Assembly (NCBI GenBank): GCA_017991515.1
Contig: JAGOQI010000001.1
Location: 1-41,640 of the forward strand
Source: Minisyncoccota bacterium
GTDB lineage: Bacteria > Patescibacteriota > Minisyncoccia > Phycocordibacterales > UBA9973
Direction of reading: 5' to 3'
Length of the DNA stretch: 41,640 nucleotides
This document shows, in pieces, positions 22,304-29,828 of the stretch. Below the pieces are notes generated by a model. That model did no database searches. It was not told where the DNA came from and saw only the letters and a program-made list of their open reading frames with translations. A program made the translations under genes and the position numbers. Position 1 is the first letter of the stretch, and every line of letters starts with the position of its first letter.

Positions 22304-24005
22304 ATTACACAGAAGAAGGATTAGGATTTTAATAGGCTTTATTGTTATTTTTAGCCTAGGTATTATTGTTAGACTTTTTTCATTACAGGTTGTAAATCAA
22401 AATTTTTATAAAGAAAAAGCCCAAAGACAATATTTAACATCAACCAATGATACTTTTGATAGAGGTAGTATTTATTTTACAAAAAAAGATGGGTTAACAG
22501 TAGCTGCTGCTACAATAGCAACTGGTTTTAAACTAGCTATAAATCCAGGTAAAATTGAAAATATAGCAGGTACTTATGAAGCACTAAACAATATCGTTCC
22601 TATAGATAAAGAATTATTTTTAAATAAAGCAAAAAAGAAAACCGATCCTTATGAAGAAGTAGCTTTCAAGATGACCCAAGAGAGTTCTGATGCTATTTTG
22701 GCTTTGAATTTACCAGGAGTTAATATTTATAGACAAAAATGGCGTTTTTACCCAGGGTCAGAGATGGCATCTAAAGCATTAGGGTTTGTTTCTTTTAATG
22801 AAAATACTTTGATGGGTAGGTACGGTCTTGAAAGATATTATAACGATGTACTCTCAAGAGGGGAAAACAGCTTTTATATAAATTTCTTTGCAGAGATTTT
22901 TACCAATGTTCAGTCAACACTTTTCAAAAACAAAAATACTACAGGTGATGTTATCACTACTATCGAACCAACTGTTCAGTCTCAACTTGAAACTATTGTC
23001 ACTCGTATTGAAGAGAGATGGGGAAGTGACGAAGTAGGCGGTGTCGTAATGGATCCACAAACAGGAGAAATAATCGCTATGGCTCATGTACCAACATTTG
23101 ACCTCAACGAATTTGGAAAAGAAAAAGATGTCTCCATATATAGCAACCCTTTTTCTCAAGATGTTTACGAAATGGGATCTATTGTAAAACCCTTAGTAAT
23201 GGCTGCCGCTATCGATGTAGGAGCTGTAACACCAGAGACTACTTACAACGATGCAGGTACAGTAAAGATTCAAGACAGAATATTTTCTAACTTTGATAAA
23301 AGAGGAAGAGGAAATAATATTTCAATGCAACAAGTTTTAAGTCAGTCGTTGAACACAGGAATGGTATTTGTAGGACAAAAGATGGGTAAAGAAAAGTTTA
23401 AAGATTATTTGATAAATAGGTATAAAATAGGGGAGAAAACAGGCATAGACCTACCAGGAGAGATAAATGGACTCGTGAGTGGTCTAAAAGGCACAAATGA
23501 TGTTAACTATGCCGCCGCTTCTTTTGGACAAGGTATCGCTACAACCCCTATTAATATAGTTCGCTCTTATGCTTCTTTAGCAAATGGTGGATATTTGGTA
23601 ACTCCTCACTTGGCAAAACAAATCAAACAAGAAAGCGGTTTAGTAAAAACTCTTGATTATCCTAAAAGCACTGTTGCTGTACTATCTCCAAGTACTATTT
23701 CTACTATTACTGATATGTTGGTTAGTGTTGTAGATGATGGTTATAAAAGGGGGCTTCCTCACTATAGTGTTGCTGCTAAAACTGGTACTGCTCAAATGGC
23801 TCGCCCAGACGGCACAGGATACTACACAGACAGAAACTTCCACTCTTTGATAGGGTATTTCCCAGCTTCAGACCCAAAATATGTGTTGTATTTATTCAAC
23901 AACTTCCCAAAAGGAGTATCTTTCTCCTCCCAAACCCTTGCTGACCCCTTTTTCGAAATGGTACAATTCATGACAAGCTATTATGAATTAACACCGGACC
24001 GATAA
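22290..24005 (+). CDS. ftsI: Septal penicillin-binding protein FtsI/PBP3-type
   Basis: Class B transpeptidase for septal peptidoglycan. A basic start and one membrane helix (RILIGFIVIFSLGIIVRLF) precede a dimerisation domain with DRGSIYFTKKDGL. Active-site motifs are SIVK in EMGSIVKPL (Ser about 297), SLN in SQSLNTG (about 353) and KTGT in AAKTGTAQM (about 497). The ATG at 22290 lies inside the end of ftsL (overlap 14 nt), indicating coupling. At 571 aa it is normal. The dcw context identifies it as the division enzyme, against the elongation enzyme at 18052-19728. Confidence 0.93.
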   Translation: MQDAKLHRRRIRILIGFIVIFSLGIIVRLFSLQVVNQNFYKEKAQRQYLTSTNDTFDRGSIYFTKKDGLTVAAATIATGFKLAINPGKIENIAGTYEALNNIVPIDKELFLNKAKKKTDPYEEVAFKMTQESSDAILALNLPGVNIYRQKWRFYPGSEMASKALGFVSFNENTLMGRYGLERYYNDVLSRGENSFYINFFAEIFTNVQSTLFKNKNTTGDVITTIEPTVQSQLETIVTRIEERWGSDEVGGVVMDPQTGEIIAMAHVPTFDLNEFGKEKDVSIYSNPFSQDVYEMGSIVKPLVMAAAIDVGAVTPETTYNDAGTVKIQDRIFSNFDKRGRGNNISMQQVLSQSLNTGMVFVGQKMGKEKFKDYLINRYKIGEKTGIDLPGEINGLVSGLKGTNDVNYAAASFGQGIATTPINIVRSYASLANGGYLVTPHLAKQIKQESGLVKTLDYPKSTVAVLSPSTISTITDMLVSVVDDGYKRGLPHYSVAAKTGTAQMARPDGTGYYTDRNFHSLIGYFPASDPKYVLYLFNNFPKGVSFSSQTLADPFFEMVQFMTSYYELTPDR

Positions 24006-24025
24006 ATCTGGAAAAATCACAACAT

Positions 24026-24760
24026 ATGGAATTTACTTTTTCAATACGAGGAACACTTAGAGAAGCTTGGGTTTTATTTAAAAAACACTTTTGGTTTTTC
24101 ATCGCTCTCTCTGGTGTGTCTGTCGTTATAAATCTTATTGGTGCAATTAAGCATATACCAAGAGGACTTTCTCTCATCTTAACAATAGCTTCTTTTATTT
24201 GGTCTATTGTTGTTATCAAATTTGTCTTGGCAGCAGCTGATAAAAAAGAAGATAAATTTTCTCTCAATCACATAAAAGAAATGCTTCCAACTTGGCAACA
24301 AGCTCTCGGGATGATCGGTGTAGGACTTTTAAGTCTTCTTCTTGTGGTTGCTGGCCTTGTACTTCTTATTATCCCAGGTATTTGGGTAGCTTTCAGACTA
24401 AGTCTTGCAAACTTTGCTTTTATCGATAAAGGTGGAGATGTTCGAAAAGCAGTTCGCACTTCTTGGGATATGACCAAGGGGAATATTTTCTGGACAACTG
24501 TTTTAGTAGCACTAGTTGCTGGAGGACTTTATATAGTTGGTTTTATATTCTTTGGTGTTGGTATTTTGATAACATATCCACTGGCTATGATATTGATGGC
24601 CAAGTTCTACCGTGCTTTGACTGTACACCACGGATTGCACTCTCATACTGAAGTAGTAGTTCAACCAGCTGAAATCCTAGCTCCAGAACCAGAAGCTCCG
24701 AAAGAAGAGCCTGCTCAGGCAGAAGAATCTCACCACGAAAGCGATACTCAAAATCAATAA
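24026..24760 (+). CDS. Multi-pass membrane protein, DUF975/YciC-like (244 aa)
   Basis: An amphipathic start (IRGTLREAWVLFKKHFWFF) precedes about six helices. The central motif LIIPGIWVAFRLSLANFAFIDKG and the later ALVAGGLYIVGF are reminiscent of the DUF975/YciC and glycerophosphodiesterase membrane-domain group, whose role is unknown. A Glu/Pro/His-rich cytoplasmic tail (about 210-244) follows. It lies 20 nt after ftsI, before a terminator, and so is probably the last gene of the dcw transcript. Confidence 0.65.
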   Translation: MEFTFSIRGTLREAWVLFKKHFWFFIALSGVSVVINLIGAIKHIPRGLSLILTIASFIWSIVVIKFVLAAADKKEDKFSLNHIKEMLPTWQQALGMIGVGLLSLLLVVAGLVLLIIPGIWVAFRLSLANFAFIDKGGDVRKAVRTSWDMTKGNIFWTTVLVALVAGGLYIVGFIFFGVGILITYPLAMILMAKFYRALTVHHGLHSHTEVVVQPAEILAPEPEAPKEEPAQAEESHHESDTQNQ

Positions 24761-24764
24761 AAAT

Positions 24765-24796
24765 AAAAAGCCTTTCAATAATGAAAGGCTTTTTTT
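24765..24796. terminator. Bidirectional terminator
   Basis: AAAAAGCCTTTCA (24765-24777) with TGAAAGGCTTTTT (24782-24794), loop 4 nt, with T-runs on both strands. It ends the dcw transcript and, overlapping its stop region, the minus-strand cmk gene. Confidence 0.85.
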
Positions 24797-25479
24797 AATT
24801 GGCATGCACAAAGAATAATTTTAGCGGTCTCCTTTATTTTTAGATTTGAATTATCAATAATAAAGGCTCTAGGATGAGGTTTTAATGGGTTTGCTGGATT
24901 ATTTACATCTGAATGATCTCTTCTGAGAATTTCTTCCAGAATATCATTATAGTTAGCGGGAAGACCCATTCTTTCAAACTGTTTAACTCTCCTCTGAGCC
25001 CTTATCTCAGGTCGTGTTTTTAGAAAGAATCTATAAGGAGTGTCAAAAACAAACCCTTGATCTCTACCATCGCTGACTAAGCCAGGGTACTTTCTTTTTG
25101 AGAGTTGTAACTTATTAAGAGCAGCTCTTACCTCAGGGATTTTTGCTACCATAGAAGAATATTTACCTCCAACTTCATCAGATCGAACAATTTTTGTTCG
25201 ATCAAAACCATCGATTATCACATTTTCACCTTTTGTTTCAATGTTTAGATTAAGAGCTATTGACTCAATAGTTTCAATATCTTCAATAGGAATATTTTCT
25301 GAGTGAACTTTATACCCAACAGCTCTGTATAAAACACCGCTGTCTAATCCATGAAAACCTAAAAACCTAGAAATTAGAGATCTTTGTGTGCCCTTGCCGG
25401 TTCCTGCTCCACCATCTATGGTGACAACAGTAATTGATAAATTTTGTTTCAATGTATTTAGTTTTTCAATTTTTATCAT
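24775..25479 (-). CDS. cmk: Cytidylate kinase
   Basis: Phosphorylates CMP/dCMP with ATP. P-loop TIDGGAGTGKGTQRSLI, then LGFHGLDSGVLYRAVGY, the CMP-binding region VRSDEVGGKYSSMVAKIPEVRAAL, the catalytic loop LVSDGRDQGFVFDTPYRFFLK and the LID EILRRDHSDVNNPANPLKP match the family in order. The usual GPAGSGKGT is changed to GGAGTGKGT, which still fits Walker A. A 17-residue extension precedes the conserved start. The stop lies inside the shared terminator. Confidence 0.92.
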   Translation of the reverse strand: MIKIEKLNTLKQNLSITVVTIDGGAGTGKGTQRSLISRFLGFHGLDSGVLYRAVGYKVHSENIPIEDIETIESIALNLNIETKGENVIIDGFDRTKIVRSDEVGGKYSSMVAKIPEVRAALNKLQLSKRKYPGLVSDGRDQGFVFDTPYRFFLKTRPEIRAQRRVKQFERMGLPANYNDILEEILRRDHSDVNNPANPLKPHPRAFIIDNSNLKIKETAKIILCACQLKKAFHY

Positions 25480-25486
25480 TAAAGCA

Positions 25487-25514
25487 TTGACTTGTCAAAT
25501 TTGTGTGATAGAGT
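25487..25514 (+). promoter_or_regulatory. Promoter of gene 25541-25930
   Basis: -35 TTGACT (25487-25492), 16-bp spacer, -10 TAGAGT (25509-25514), about 20 nt before the ATG; divergent from cmk. Confidence 0.45.
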
Positions 25515-25540
25515 ACCCAAAACCCTTTAAATTAAAATTT

Positions 25541-25930
25541 ATGAATAAAGAAGAAATCCAAATGCTTGAAGTCGAAGGACTCAACGCTAGAGTTCGTAAT
25601 AAACTATCTTCGATCACAACACTTTTTTGCATTATTGGTTCATATCATAAGAGTGAAGACCCAAAAAAACTTTTAGCGATTCTAGATGTAGCTAAAAAGA
25701 CATTTATTGTCGCTAATGAATCTTTGAAGGCAATTCAGGATTTAGCGACACATACTGGAAATTGGGTGCTTCAGAAAAAGCTTAAAGAGTTAGATTTATA
25801 TTTTGTACAAACCAAAGAGTTTATGGAAGAAAAAGGAGAAACCTTTCGTAAGCATAAATCTTTCTCGTTTAATACAAAAGCACAAGAACATGAGGACTTA
25901 ATAGAAGAAATAATAAAGACAACAGTCTAA
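25541..25930 (+). CDS. Hypothetical helical protein (129 aa)
   Basis: Not recognised. A soluble, all-helical protein (LEVEGLNARVRNKLSSITT, then PKKLLAILDVAKKTFIVANES, and LKELDLYFVQTKEFMEEKG). The first helix loosely resembles a histidine-kinase dimerisation helix, but there is no phospho-acceptor His, so that idea is not supported. The ATG at 25541 is preferred because the longer frame upstream lies across the cmk gene on the other strand. Confidence 0.6.
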   Translation: MNKEEIQMLEVEGLNARVRNKLSSITTLFCIIGSYHKSEDPKKLLAILDVAKKTFIVANESLKAIQDLATHTGNWVLQKKLKELDLYFVQTKEFMEEKGETFRKHKSFSFNTKAQEHEDLIEEIIKTTV

Positions 25931-25953
25931 CCAGGAAAGCAGTTAATATTTCA

Positions 25954-26493
25954 TTAATTGCTTTTTTTAATTGGTGACCCTTCTCGAGCGTCAATAGTTT
26001 TGTTGTCTAGATTTTCATACACATAACTGATTTCAGATATAATTAATGTAAATACGTTATACAAAAAAGCTTCGAAATAAGCTGGGTCGTCATCATTTTT
26101 ACGGTCTCTACCTAAGTATGTTTTTGCAAATTCTATATAATTATTACCATAACACCTACCGATACTATCAACATCTCTCTCTGTAATTATGTAATCCATG
26201 TCGTGGGCAGCCTTATTTCTTACTGAATTGAGTTTTTTTATACTTAAAATAATGTTTTCAGGCACTAAATCGAATGAATCTACTATAGATAATTTTTGTG
26301 AAAAAGAGAGATTGTTATCAAGTAAAGACACTCCTTTTTTGAGATAAACACTGATAATTAAATCCAAATAATATTCAATTAATAAATGAAACCTCAAGAG
26401 AACAGCTAAATACCTGGAATCATCATTTTCTTTAAGTGTTTTCATCAACCTCTTAAAGGCTTCGCTATTTACATGTAATGATTTTCTATTCAT
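25954..26493 (-). CDS. HEPN-like protein (RNKAAH motif), putative RNase/toxin or accessory
   Basis: A helical protein of about 180 residues with the R-x4-H signature of HEPN domains in KLNSVRNKAAHDMDYI, preceded by the typical helices LLRFHLLIEYYLDLIIS and SFSQKLSIVDSFDLVPENI. Many HEPN proteins are metal-independent RNases in toxin-antitoxin or defence systems; others are inactive RNA-binding or housekeeping relatives of the MltR/DUF4145 type. The start is placed at ATG 26493, outside the 180-bp repeat. The frame is also open upstream to ATG 26601, which would add 36 residues, the first 26 encoded inside the repeat. No antitoxin gene is adjacent on the same strand. Confidence 0.7.
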   Translation of the reverse strand: MNRKSLHVNSEAFKRLMKTLKENDDSRYLAVLLRFHLLIEYYLDLIISVYLKKGVSLLDNNLSFSQKLSIVDSFDLVPENIILSIKKLNSVRNKAAHDMDYIITERDVDSIGRCYGNNYIEFAKTYLGRDRKNDDDPAYFEAFLYNVFTLIISEISYVYENLDNKTIDAREGSPIKKSN

Positions 26494-26523
26494 AAAATAA
26501 TTTACTCGTGCTAGCTGTTGAAG

Positions 26524-26703
26524 GTGAACTAATTCTAACATTTGCGCGAACTTTTTTCCAACAGCAAATGTACTAATGCGGACTCGGTTTTGCGAAAGCA
26601 TCTTTCTGGGGGCAGGGATTTCGCAAAACCTCGGCTACTGATTTTTGAAATTCGGCGTGGTTTGGGGTTCGCCCGCAGGAGGGGTCTGGGGAGGAATGCG
26701 GGC
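26524..26703. repeat. Left arm of a 180-bp perfect inverted repeat flanking the retroelement
   Basis: Exactly the reverse complement of 30782-30961; every base was compared by eye and no mismatch was found. It is much richer in GC than its surroundings. It contains an internal 12-bp inverted repeat (GGTTTTGCGAAA/TTTCGCAAAACC) and an outward-facing start of a reading frame (ATG at 26601 on the minus strand). The two arms enclose 4078 bp holding the whole DGR. Confidence 0.95.
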
Positions 26704-27099
26704 TTCTAAGAAAAAACAGAACAAAACATTGTCTCTGTCATTTCTCTACTCTGTTATTATCCAAGTCTAAAGAGTAGCACCCTCGGCATCCGCCTCGGGC
26801 ATTTCCGCTATGGCTACTCGCGCCTAGGTGCCTATGTGTTCGCTTTGCTCACGCTTCTTGGGGAGAGGAAGTTTCCTCTCCCCGGGTCGGGCGATATACT
26901 CCGAGAGTACTCGGAGTACGCCCTCGCCATCTCCACTCTACGCTTTGCATATTGGAGTATGTGGTGTCGCTTTCGCTACTAAACTTTTGTGAGTTATATA
27001 ACTTCGGCGCTCATCCTTTAGCCATGGACGCTCATAGCGGAAATGCCCGAGGCGGAATACAAATGCGCTTGACCCACCCTCCCATTCGCACGCAAATAA
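26704..27099. other. Structured gene-free stretch behind the reverse transcriptase
   Basis: No credible gene. It contains a 23-bp perfect long-range inverted repeat (26790-26812 with 27033-27055). Inside are strong hairpins: GGGGAGAGGAA/TTCCTCTCCCC (26860-26870/26873-26883) and TACTCCGAG/CTCGGAGTA (26897-26905/26910-26918). Together this could fold as a closed RNA domain of about 266 nt. Whether it is an RNA gene, the 3' end of the RT transcript or debris of the mobile element is open. Confidence 0.5.
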
Positions 27100-28179
27100 T
27101 CACTCTTCCCATGAATTAATTTTTCTCAACCTGTAACTATTCGCATGTCCAAAGTGACCGAGATAAGATTGAATCATTGAGATATCATCCACCGACACAA
27201 ATCCATCACTATCTAAGCGACGATATAACTTGTCCTTAAATCTACGGACAACTTTCTGTCGAACCAAGACATGTGTTGGTTTAATAAAATATCCTAGAAA
27301 ATCAACACCTTTTGAGACATGTTGTAAAACAATTTTTTCTGGGTGAAGCTCGAGCGCAAGGTGTTGTTTGAGAAAATTTCTAATACAAGGTATGTATGCT
27401 AGAAGTATATCTTTATCAGGGTTTATCATGATAAAATCATCGACATATCTCGCATAGTTACGACAGCCGAGAGTTTTAGTTACAAACTGGTCTAGCTCAT
27501 TGAGATACACGTTAGCGAAAAATTGCGAGGTCAGATTACCAATAGGTAACCCTTTATTATGCCCAGAGTAAAAAAGAGATTTATTTTTTGGAATAAGTTT
27601 AATAAGTTCTGGGTCGCCTTTGTAAATAAAATTATCCGTCGGGTTGTGAAATATAATTGCACGAGAAAGCCATAGCATATCTTCTTGCCACAGAGTACTT
27701 TTAGCACTACTTTTTGTTTGTAAACATATATATCTTTCAATAAACTTGGCTAAAATTACCCTATCTATTGAAGGAAAGAAACTACGAATATCAAGTTTTA
27801 GATAATACCCACTCGCATTGTGGTAGACAAATTCTTTGACTGCTCGCATGGCGCGATGCGTACCTTTGCCCTCGCGGTTGGCATACGAATGCCTGATAAA
27901 ACTTTTGTCACAGAATTCATAGATTTCGTTATAAAAAAGATGGTGGACGACCCTGTCACGAAAGTCAGCAGCGAAAATCTCTCGAGGTACAGGCACAGTG
28001 GCGATGAAACAAATATGACGAGACGGGATATATTTGTGTGATAATAATTCATCTCGCAAATCAATAAGATTTTTCTCACGACTAAACTCAAAAACAAGGG
28101 CGTTGACTGTGCGACCCTTGCCACGCTTGCAGTCATTGTAAGCTTTGAAAATCTTTTCTAAAGTAAATATTTCGGACAT
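27100..28179 (-). CDS. DGR-type reverse transcriptase
   Basis: Reverse transcriptase of a diversity-generating retroelement (359 aa). It copies the TR RNA into cDNA with errors at adenines, and the cDNA then replaces the VR. RT blocks are in order: RDRVVHHLFYNEIYEF (about 75-90), motif A LKLDIRSFFPSID (Asp130), motif B GLPIGNLTSQFFANVYL (210-226, with the I/V/L-G-x3-S-Q form typical of DGR enzymes), catalytic YVDD in NYARYVDDFIMI (245-248) and GVDFLGYFI. No maturase or endonuclease domain is present, which argues against a group II intron. The ATG at 28179 starts the conserved protein, 30 nt downstream of the TR; a GTG at 28218 would begin inside the TR. Confidence 0.95.
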   Translation of the reverse strand: MSEIFTLEKIFKAYNDCKRGKGRTVNALVFEFSREKNLIDLRDELLSHKYIPSRHICFIATVPVPREIFAADFRDRVVHHLFYNEIYEFCDKSFIRHSYANREGKGTHRAMRAVKEFVYHNASGYYLKLDIRSFFPSIDRVILAKFIERYICLQTKSSAKSTLWQEDMLWLSRAIIFHNPTDNFIYKGDPELIKLIPKNKSLFYSGHNKGLPIGNLTSQFFANVYLNELDQFVTKTLGCRNYARYVDDFIMINPDKDILLAYIPCIRNFLKQHLALELHPEKIVLQHVSKGVDFLGYFIKPTHVLVRQKVVRRFKDKLYRRLDSDGFVSVDDISMIQSYLGHFGHANSYRLRKINSWEE

Positions 28180-28209
28180 AAAATAAGCTCGGGGTTGGAG
28201 GCGGGAGTG

Positions 28210-28350
28210 CTCGGACACAACGGACGAAGTTGTTATTGTTCATATTGTCATTGTTGACATTGCCATCGTTGAAGTTGACGATCCAAGCATTGTTCGTGTT
28301 GTTCTCATAGGCAGTAGATGACCAGTAATTGTCCGACTGAGTAGCATTGT
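28210..28350 (-). repeat. DGR template repeat (TR)
   Basis: A 141-nt copy of the end of the target gene, between avd and the RT gene, on the same strand. Aligned with 28942-29082 (constant offset 732) it differs at about 20 positions; at every one the coding-strand TR has A and the VR has C, G or T. Read as protein it is extremely Asn-rich (ENNTNNAW, NVNNDNMNNNN) because AAC/AAT codons are the favoured template for adenine mutagenesis. It ends in the same GC-rich GTCCGTTGTGTCCGAG as the VR, the likely initiation-of-homing region. A frame from ATG 28384 with GGAGG upstream reads through it but is not considered a protein gene. Confidence 0.95.
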
Positions 28351-28433
28351 GAAGTTTCCGACTAACCGTGTCTTTCGTATACATAATCCTCCATCAAAAT
28401 GAAGGGCGGAAACTGAATTCCCAAACCCACACT

Positions 28434-28454
28434 AATGTATCCAGCGGATACATT
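28434..28454. repeat. Hairpin between avd and TR
   Basis: AATGTATCC (28434-28442), AGC loop, GGATACATT (28446-28454): a 9-bp perfect stem without a T-run. In the DGR transcript it would lie just 5' of the TR, where RNA structure is known to matter for cDNA priming in the Bordetella phage DGR; a role here is inferred. Confidence 0.5.
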
Positions 28455-28478
28455 ATTCCGGGGAACGAACAAAAAATA

Positions 28479-28838
28479 TCACTTTTTTGAAACGCTTTTC
28501 CTCCAACCCTCAGCCTGTTTTGTGAGCGCTACTGCTTTTTCTAATAGATAAAGATAACTTTTTTCTCCACCGAGTTGTTTGAGTTCGTTGGCGATACGGA
28601 GGTGAATAATAATTGACTCGGAGCACCAAACGAGCTTGCCGAGTAATTCCCTCCTTTCTTCCGTGCTTCTCGTATTATTGATTTCAAGAATCAATCGTAT
28701 GGCTTCAATATTTGCCTTAATAATTTCAGCCCCTAGTAGATACTTGTATTGTTTATTGAATTTTGGAGTTCGCTCATATAGTTCTCGAAGTAGGGTAAAA
28801 GCATCGGTATATATTGGTAGATGAGAATATTGAGCCAT
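28479..28838 (-). CDS. avd: DGR accessory variability determinant (Avd-like four-helix bundle)
   Basis: A 119-aa all-helical basic protein located between target and TR, the standard avd position. Helices: TDAFTLLRELYERTPKF, KYLLGAEIIKANIEAIRLILE, STEERRELLGKLVWCSESIII and KSYLYLLEKAVALTKQAEGWR. This is the pattern of the Avd/23S-intervening-sequence four-helix-bundle family. Avd forms a pentameric ring that binds the RT and the TR RNA and is required for retrohoming. Spacing to the VR is about 100 nt. Confidence 0.88.
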   Translation of the reverse strand: MAQYSHLPIYTDAFTLLRELYERTPKFNKQYKYLLGAEIIKANIEAIRLILEINNTRSTEERRELLGKLVWCSESIIIHLRIANELKQLGGEKSYLYLLEKAVALTKQAEGWRKSVSKK

Positions 28839-28869
28839 ATTTATTTTTTGAAATTATTTTTTATCGCGA

Positions 28870-28893
28870 GCTCCGCCTTAAAAAAGGCGGAGC
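28870..28893. repeat. GC-rich hairpin downstream of the VR (DGR cruciform-type)
   Basis: GCTCCGCCTT (28870-28879), AAAA loop, AAGGCGGAGC (28884-28893): a 10-bp perfect stem with a 4-nt loop. It is about 48 nt past the VR end and lacks a T-run. Bordetella-type DGRs have an inverted repeat of similar size with a 4-nt loop just downstream of the homing site that raises retrohoming efficiency. Confidence 0.65.
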
Positions 28894-28900
28894 AAATGAC

Positions 28901-28940
28901 CAAATAGTCAAATAGTCAAATAGTCAAATAGTCAAATTAT
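28901..28940. repeat. Tandem octamer repeat CAAATAGT between VR and hairpin
   Basis: Four exact copies of CAAATAGT (28901-28932) and a degenerate fifth (CAAATTAT, 28933-28940), which includes the target gene stop codon region. It separates the VR end from the hairpin. Slippage would change that distance. Confidence 0.85.
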
Positions 28941-29815
28941 CCTCGGACACAACGGACGAAGTAGTTAGAGTTCATAGTGACACTGTAGACACTGCCATCG
29001 CTGAAGTGGACGAGCCAAGCATTGTTCGCGGAGTTCTCATAGGCAGTAGAAGACCAGTAAAAGCCCGACTGAGTAGCAGGGAAATATGTAGGGTCTATTG
29101 CAGGATTAACTCGACCATAATCCACAATAGACATGAGCTCTTTGACATTCGGCAAACGCCAGTCGCTGTGAGTGGCGAGACTTAAGCTATCGCAATAGTT
29201 GATAGCTGGTTGATGGGTTATACCGAGATCACCATCACCATCATCAAAAAGTACTCCGATGGCACTTCCACCAGAACAGTCTAATCCAGTCTGCCCATCA
29301 CTACACTTCTGCCACATCAGACCTGTGGCACTGTCTGTTATAGTAGCATCTCCATTATCAACATAGCCGTGAGCCAGACCTTTTTGTGTTTCTCCATCTT
29401 GGGCTGTAGCAGTACATGGGATTTGTGAAGAACTTCCGTACCCACCGCTGAATGCATTACAATGAGTTTGCCCCGTCTTTGGTAGTCCAGCCTGTCCTGC
29501 CGAAGCACTGCCAGCTACGCCCATATACGTTGTGCCTGTTAATATTTTAGTGGCATCTAAAGTCGGAATGCTTTCATAAATCTGCTTGAGGGTGTGAAAT
29601 GTCGCAGATACTGAACCAGGCGTAGTAAACGAAGCTGAGCTTTCGGCTTGGCTTGTCGTATTGTCGATGAGCCTATTGTAAATGCCATCGAGTGTGTACA
29701 TCGTGCTTGCCGGAACTCCAGGCGGAGTAAGCGAACCAGCAAATGTCGTGCGGACAAATGCCCCGATGATAAATGCGATGAGAACGTAGGAACTGATTTG
29801 TAAGAATTTTTTCAT
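28937..29815 (-). CDS. DGR target: secreted DUF1566 (C-type-lectin-like) variable protein
   Basis: A surface or secreted binding protein whose C-terminal ligand loop is diversified by the DGR. An N-terminal signal/anchor helix (FLQISSYVLIAFIIGAFV) and a Ser/Thr/Gly-rich stalk (about 25-130) precede a DUF1566/FGE-like lectin domain (about 150-292) with DNGDATITDSATGLMWQKC and HSDWRLPNVKELMSIVDYG. The VR forms the last 47 residues. Cys pairs (C120 region, QKCSDG, LDCSGG, NYCDS, RCVRG) suggest disulphides outside the cell. It starts 13 nt after the wall-binding protein gene, in the same operon. The base composition is visibly richer in GC than that of the RT and avd genes, a sign of separate origin. 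Confidence 0.93.
   Translation of the reverse strand: MKKFLQISSYVLIAFIIGAFVRTTFAGSLTPPGVPASTMYTLDGIYNRLIDNTTSQAESSASFTTPGSVSATFHTLKQIYESIPTLDATKILTGTTYMGVAGSASAGQAGLPKTGQTHCNAFSGGYGSSSQIPCTATAQDGETQKGLAHGYVDNGDATITDSATGLMWQKCSDGQTGLDCSGGSAIGVLFDDGDGDLGITHQPAINYCDSLSLATHSDWRLPNVKELMSIVDYGRVNPAIDPTYFPATQSGFYWSSTAYENSANNAWLVHFSDGSVYSVTMNSNYFVRCVRG
28942..29082 (-). repeat. DGR variable repeat (VR)
   Basis: Last 141 nt before the target stop, coding residues about 245-291. About 15 codons differ from the TR reading, nearly all Asn in the TR frame (for example N to Y, S, H, T, P or F). Invariant blocks such as YWSSTAYEN and FVRCVR are kept as scaffold. Confidence 0.95.
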
Positions 29816-29828
29816 AATAATAATGTTG

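Noticed and set aside
25541-25930. Histidine-kinase dimerisation domain in the 129-aa helical protein
   Set aside because: The first helix looks superficially similar, but there is no phospho-acceptor His and no ATPase domain.
27100-28179. Group II intron or retron reverse transcriptase
   Set aside because: No maturase or endonuclease domain and no domain V-like RNA; the TR/VR pair, Avd and motif B identify a DGR.
28133-28384. An 83-codon Asn-rich frame between avd and RT
   Set aside because: It is the reading of the template repeat; its Asn richness comes from AAC/AAT codons of the TR and it overlaps the RT start in another frame. Kept only as an observation on the TR.
28901-28940. CRISPR-like repeat array
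   Set aside because: The octamers are directly adjacent with no spacers, and no cas gene is in the window.
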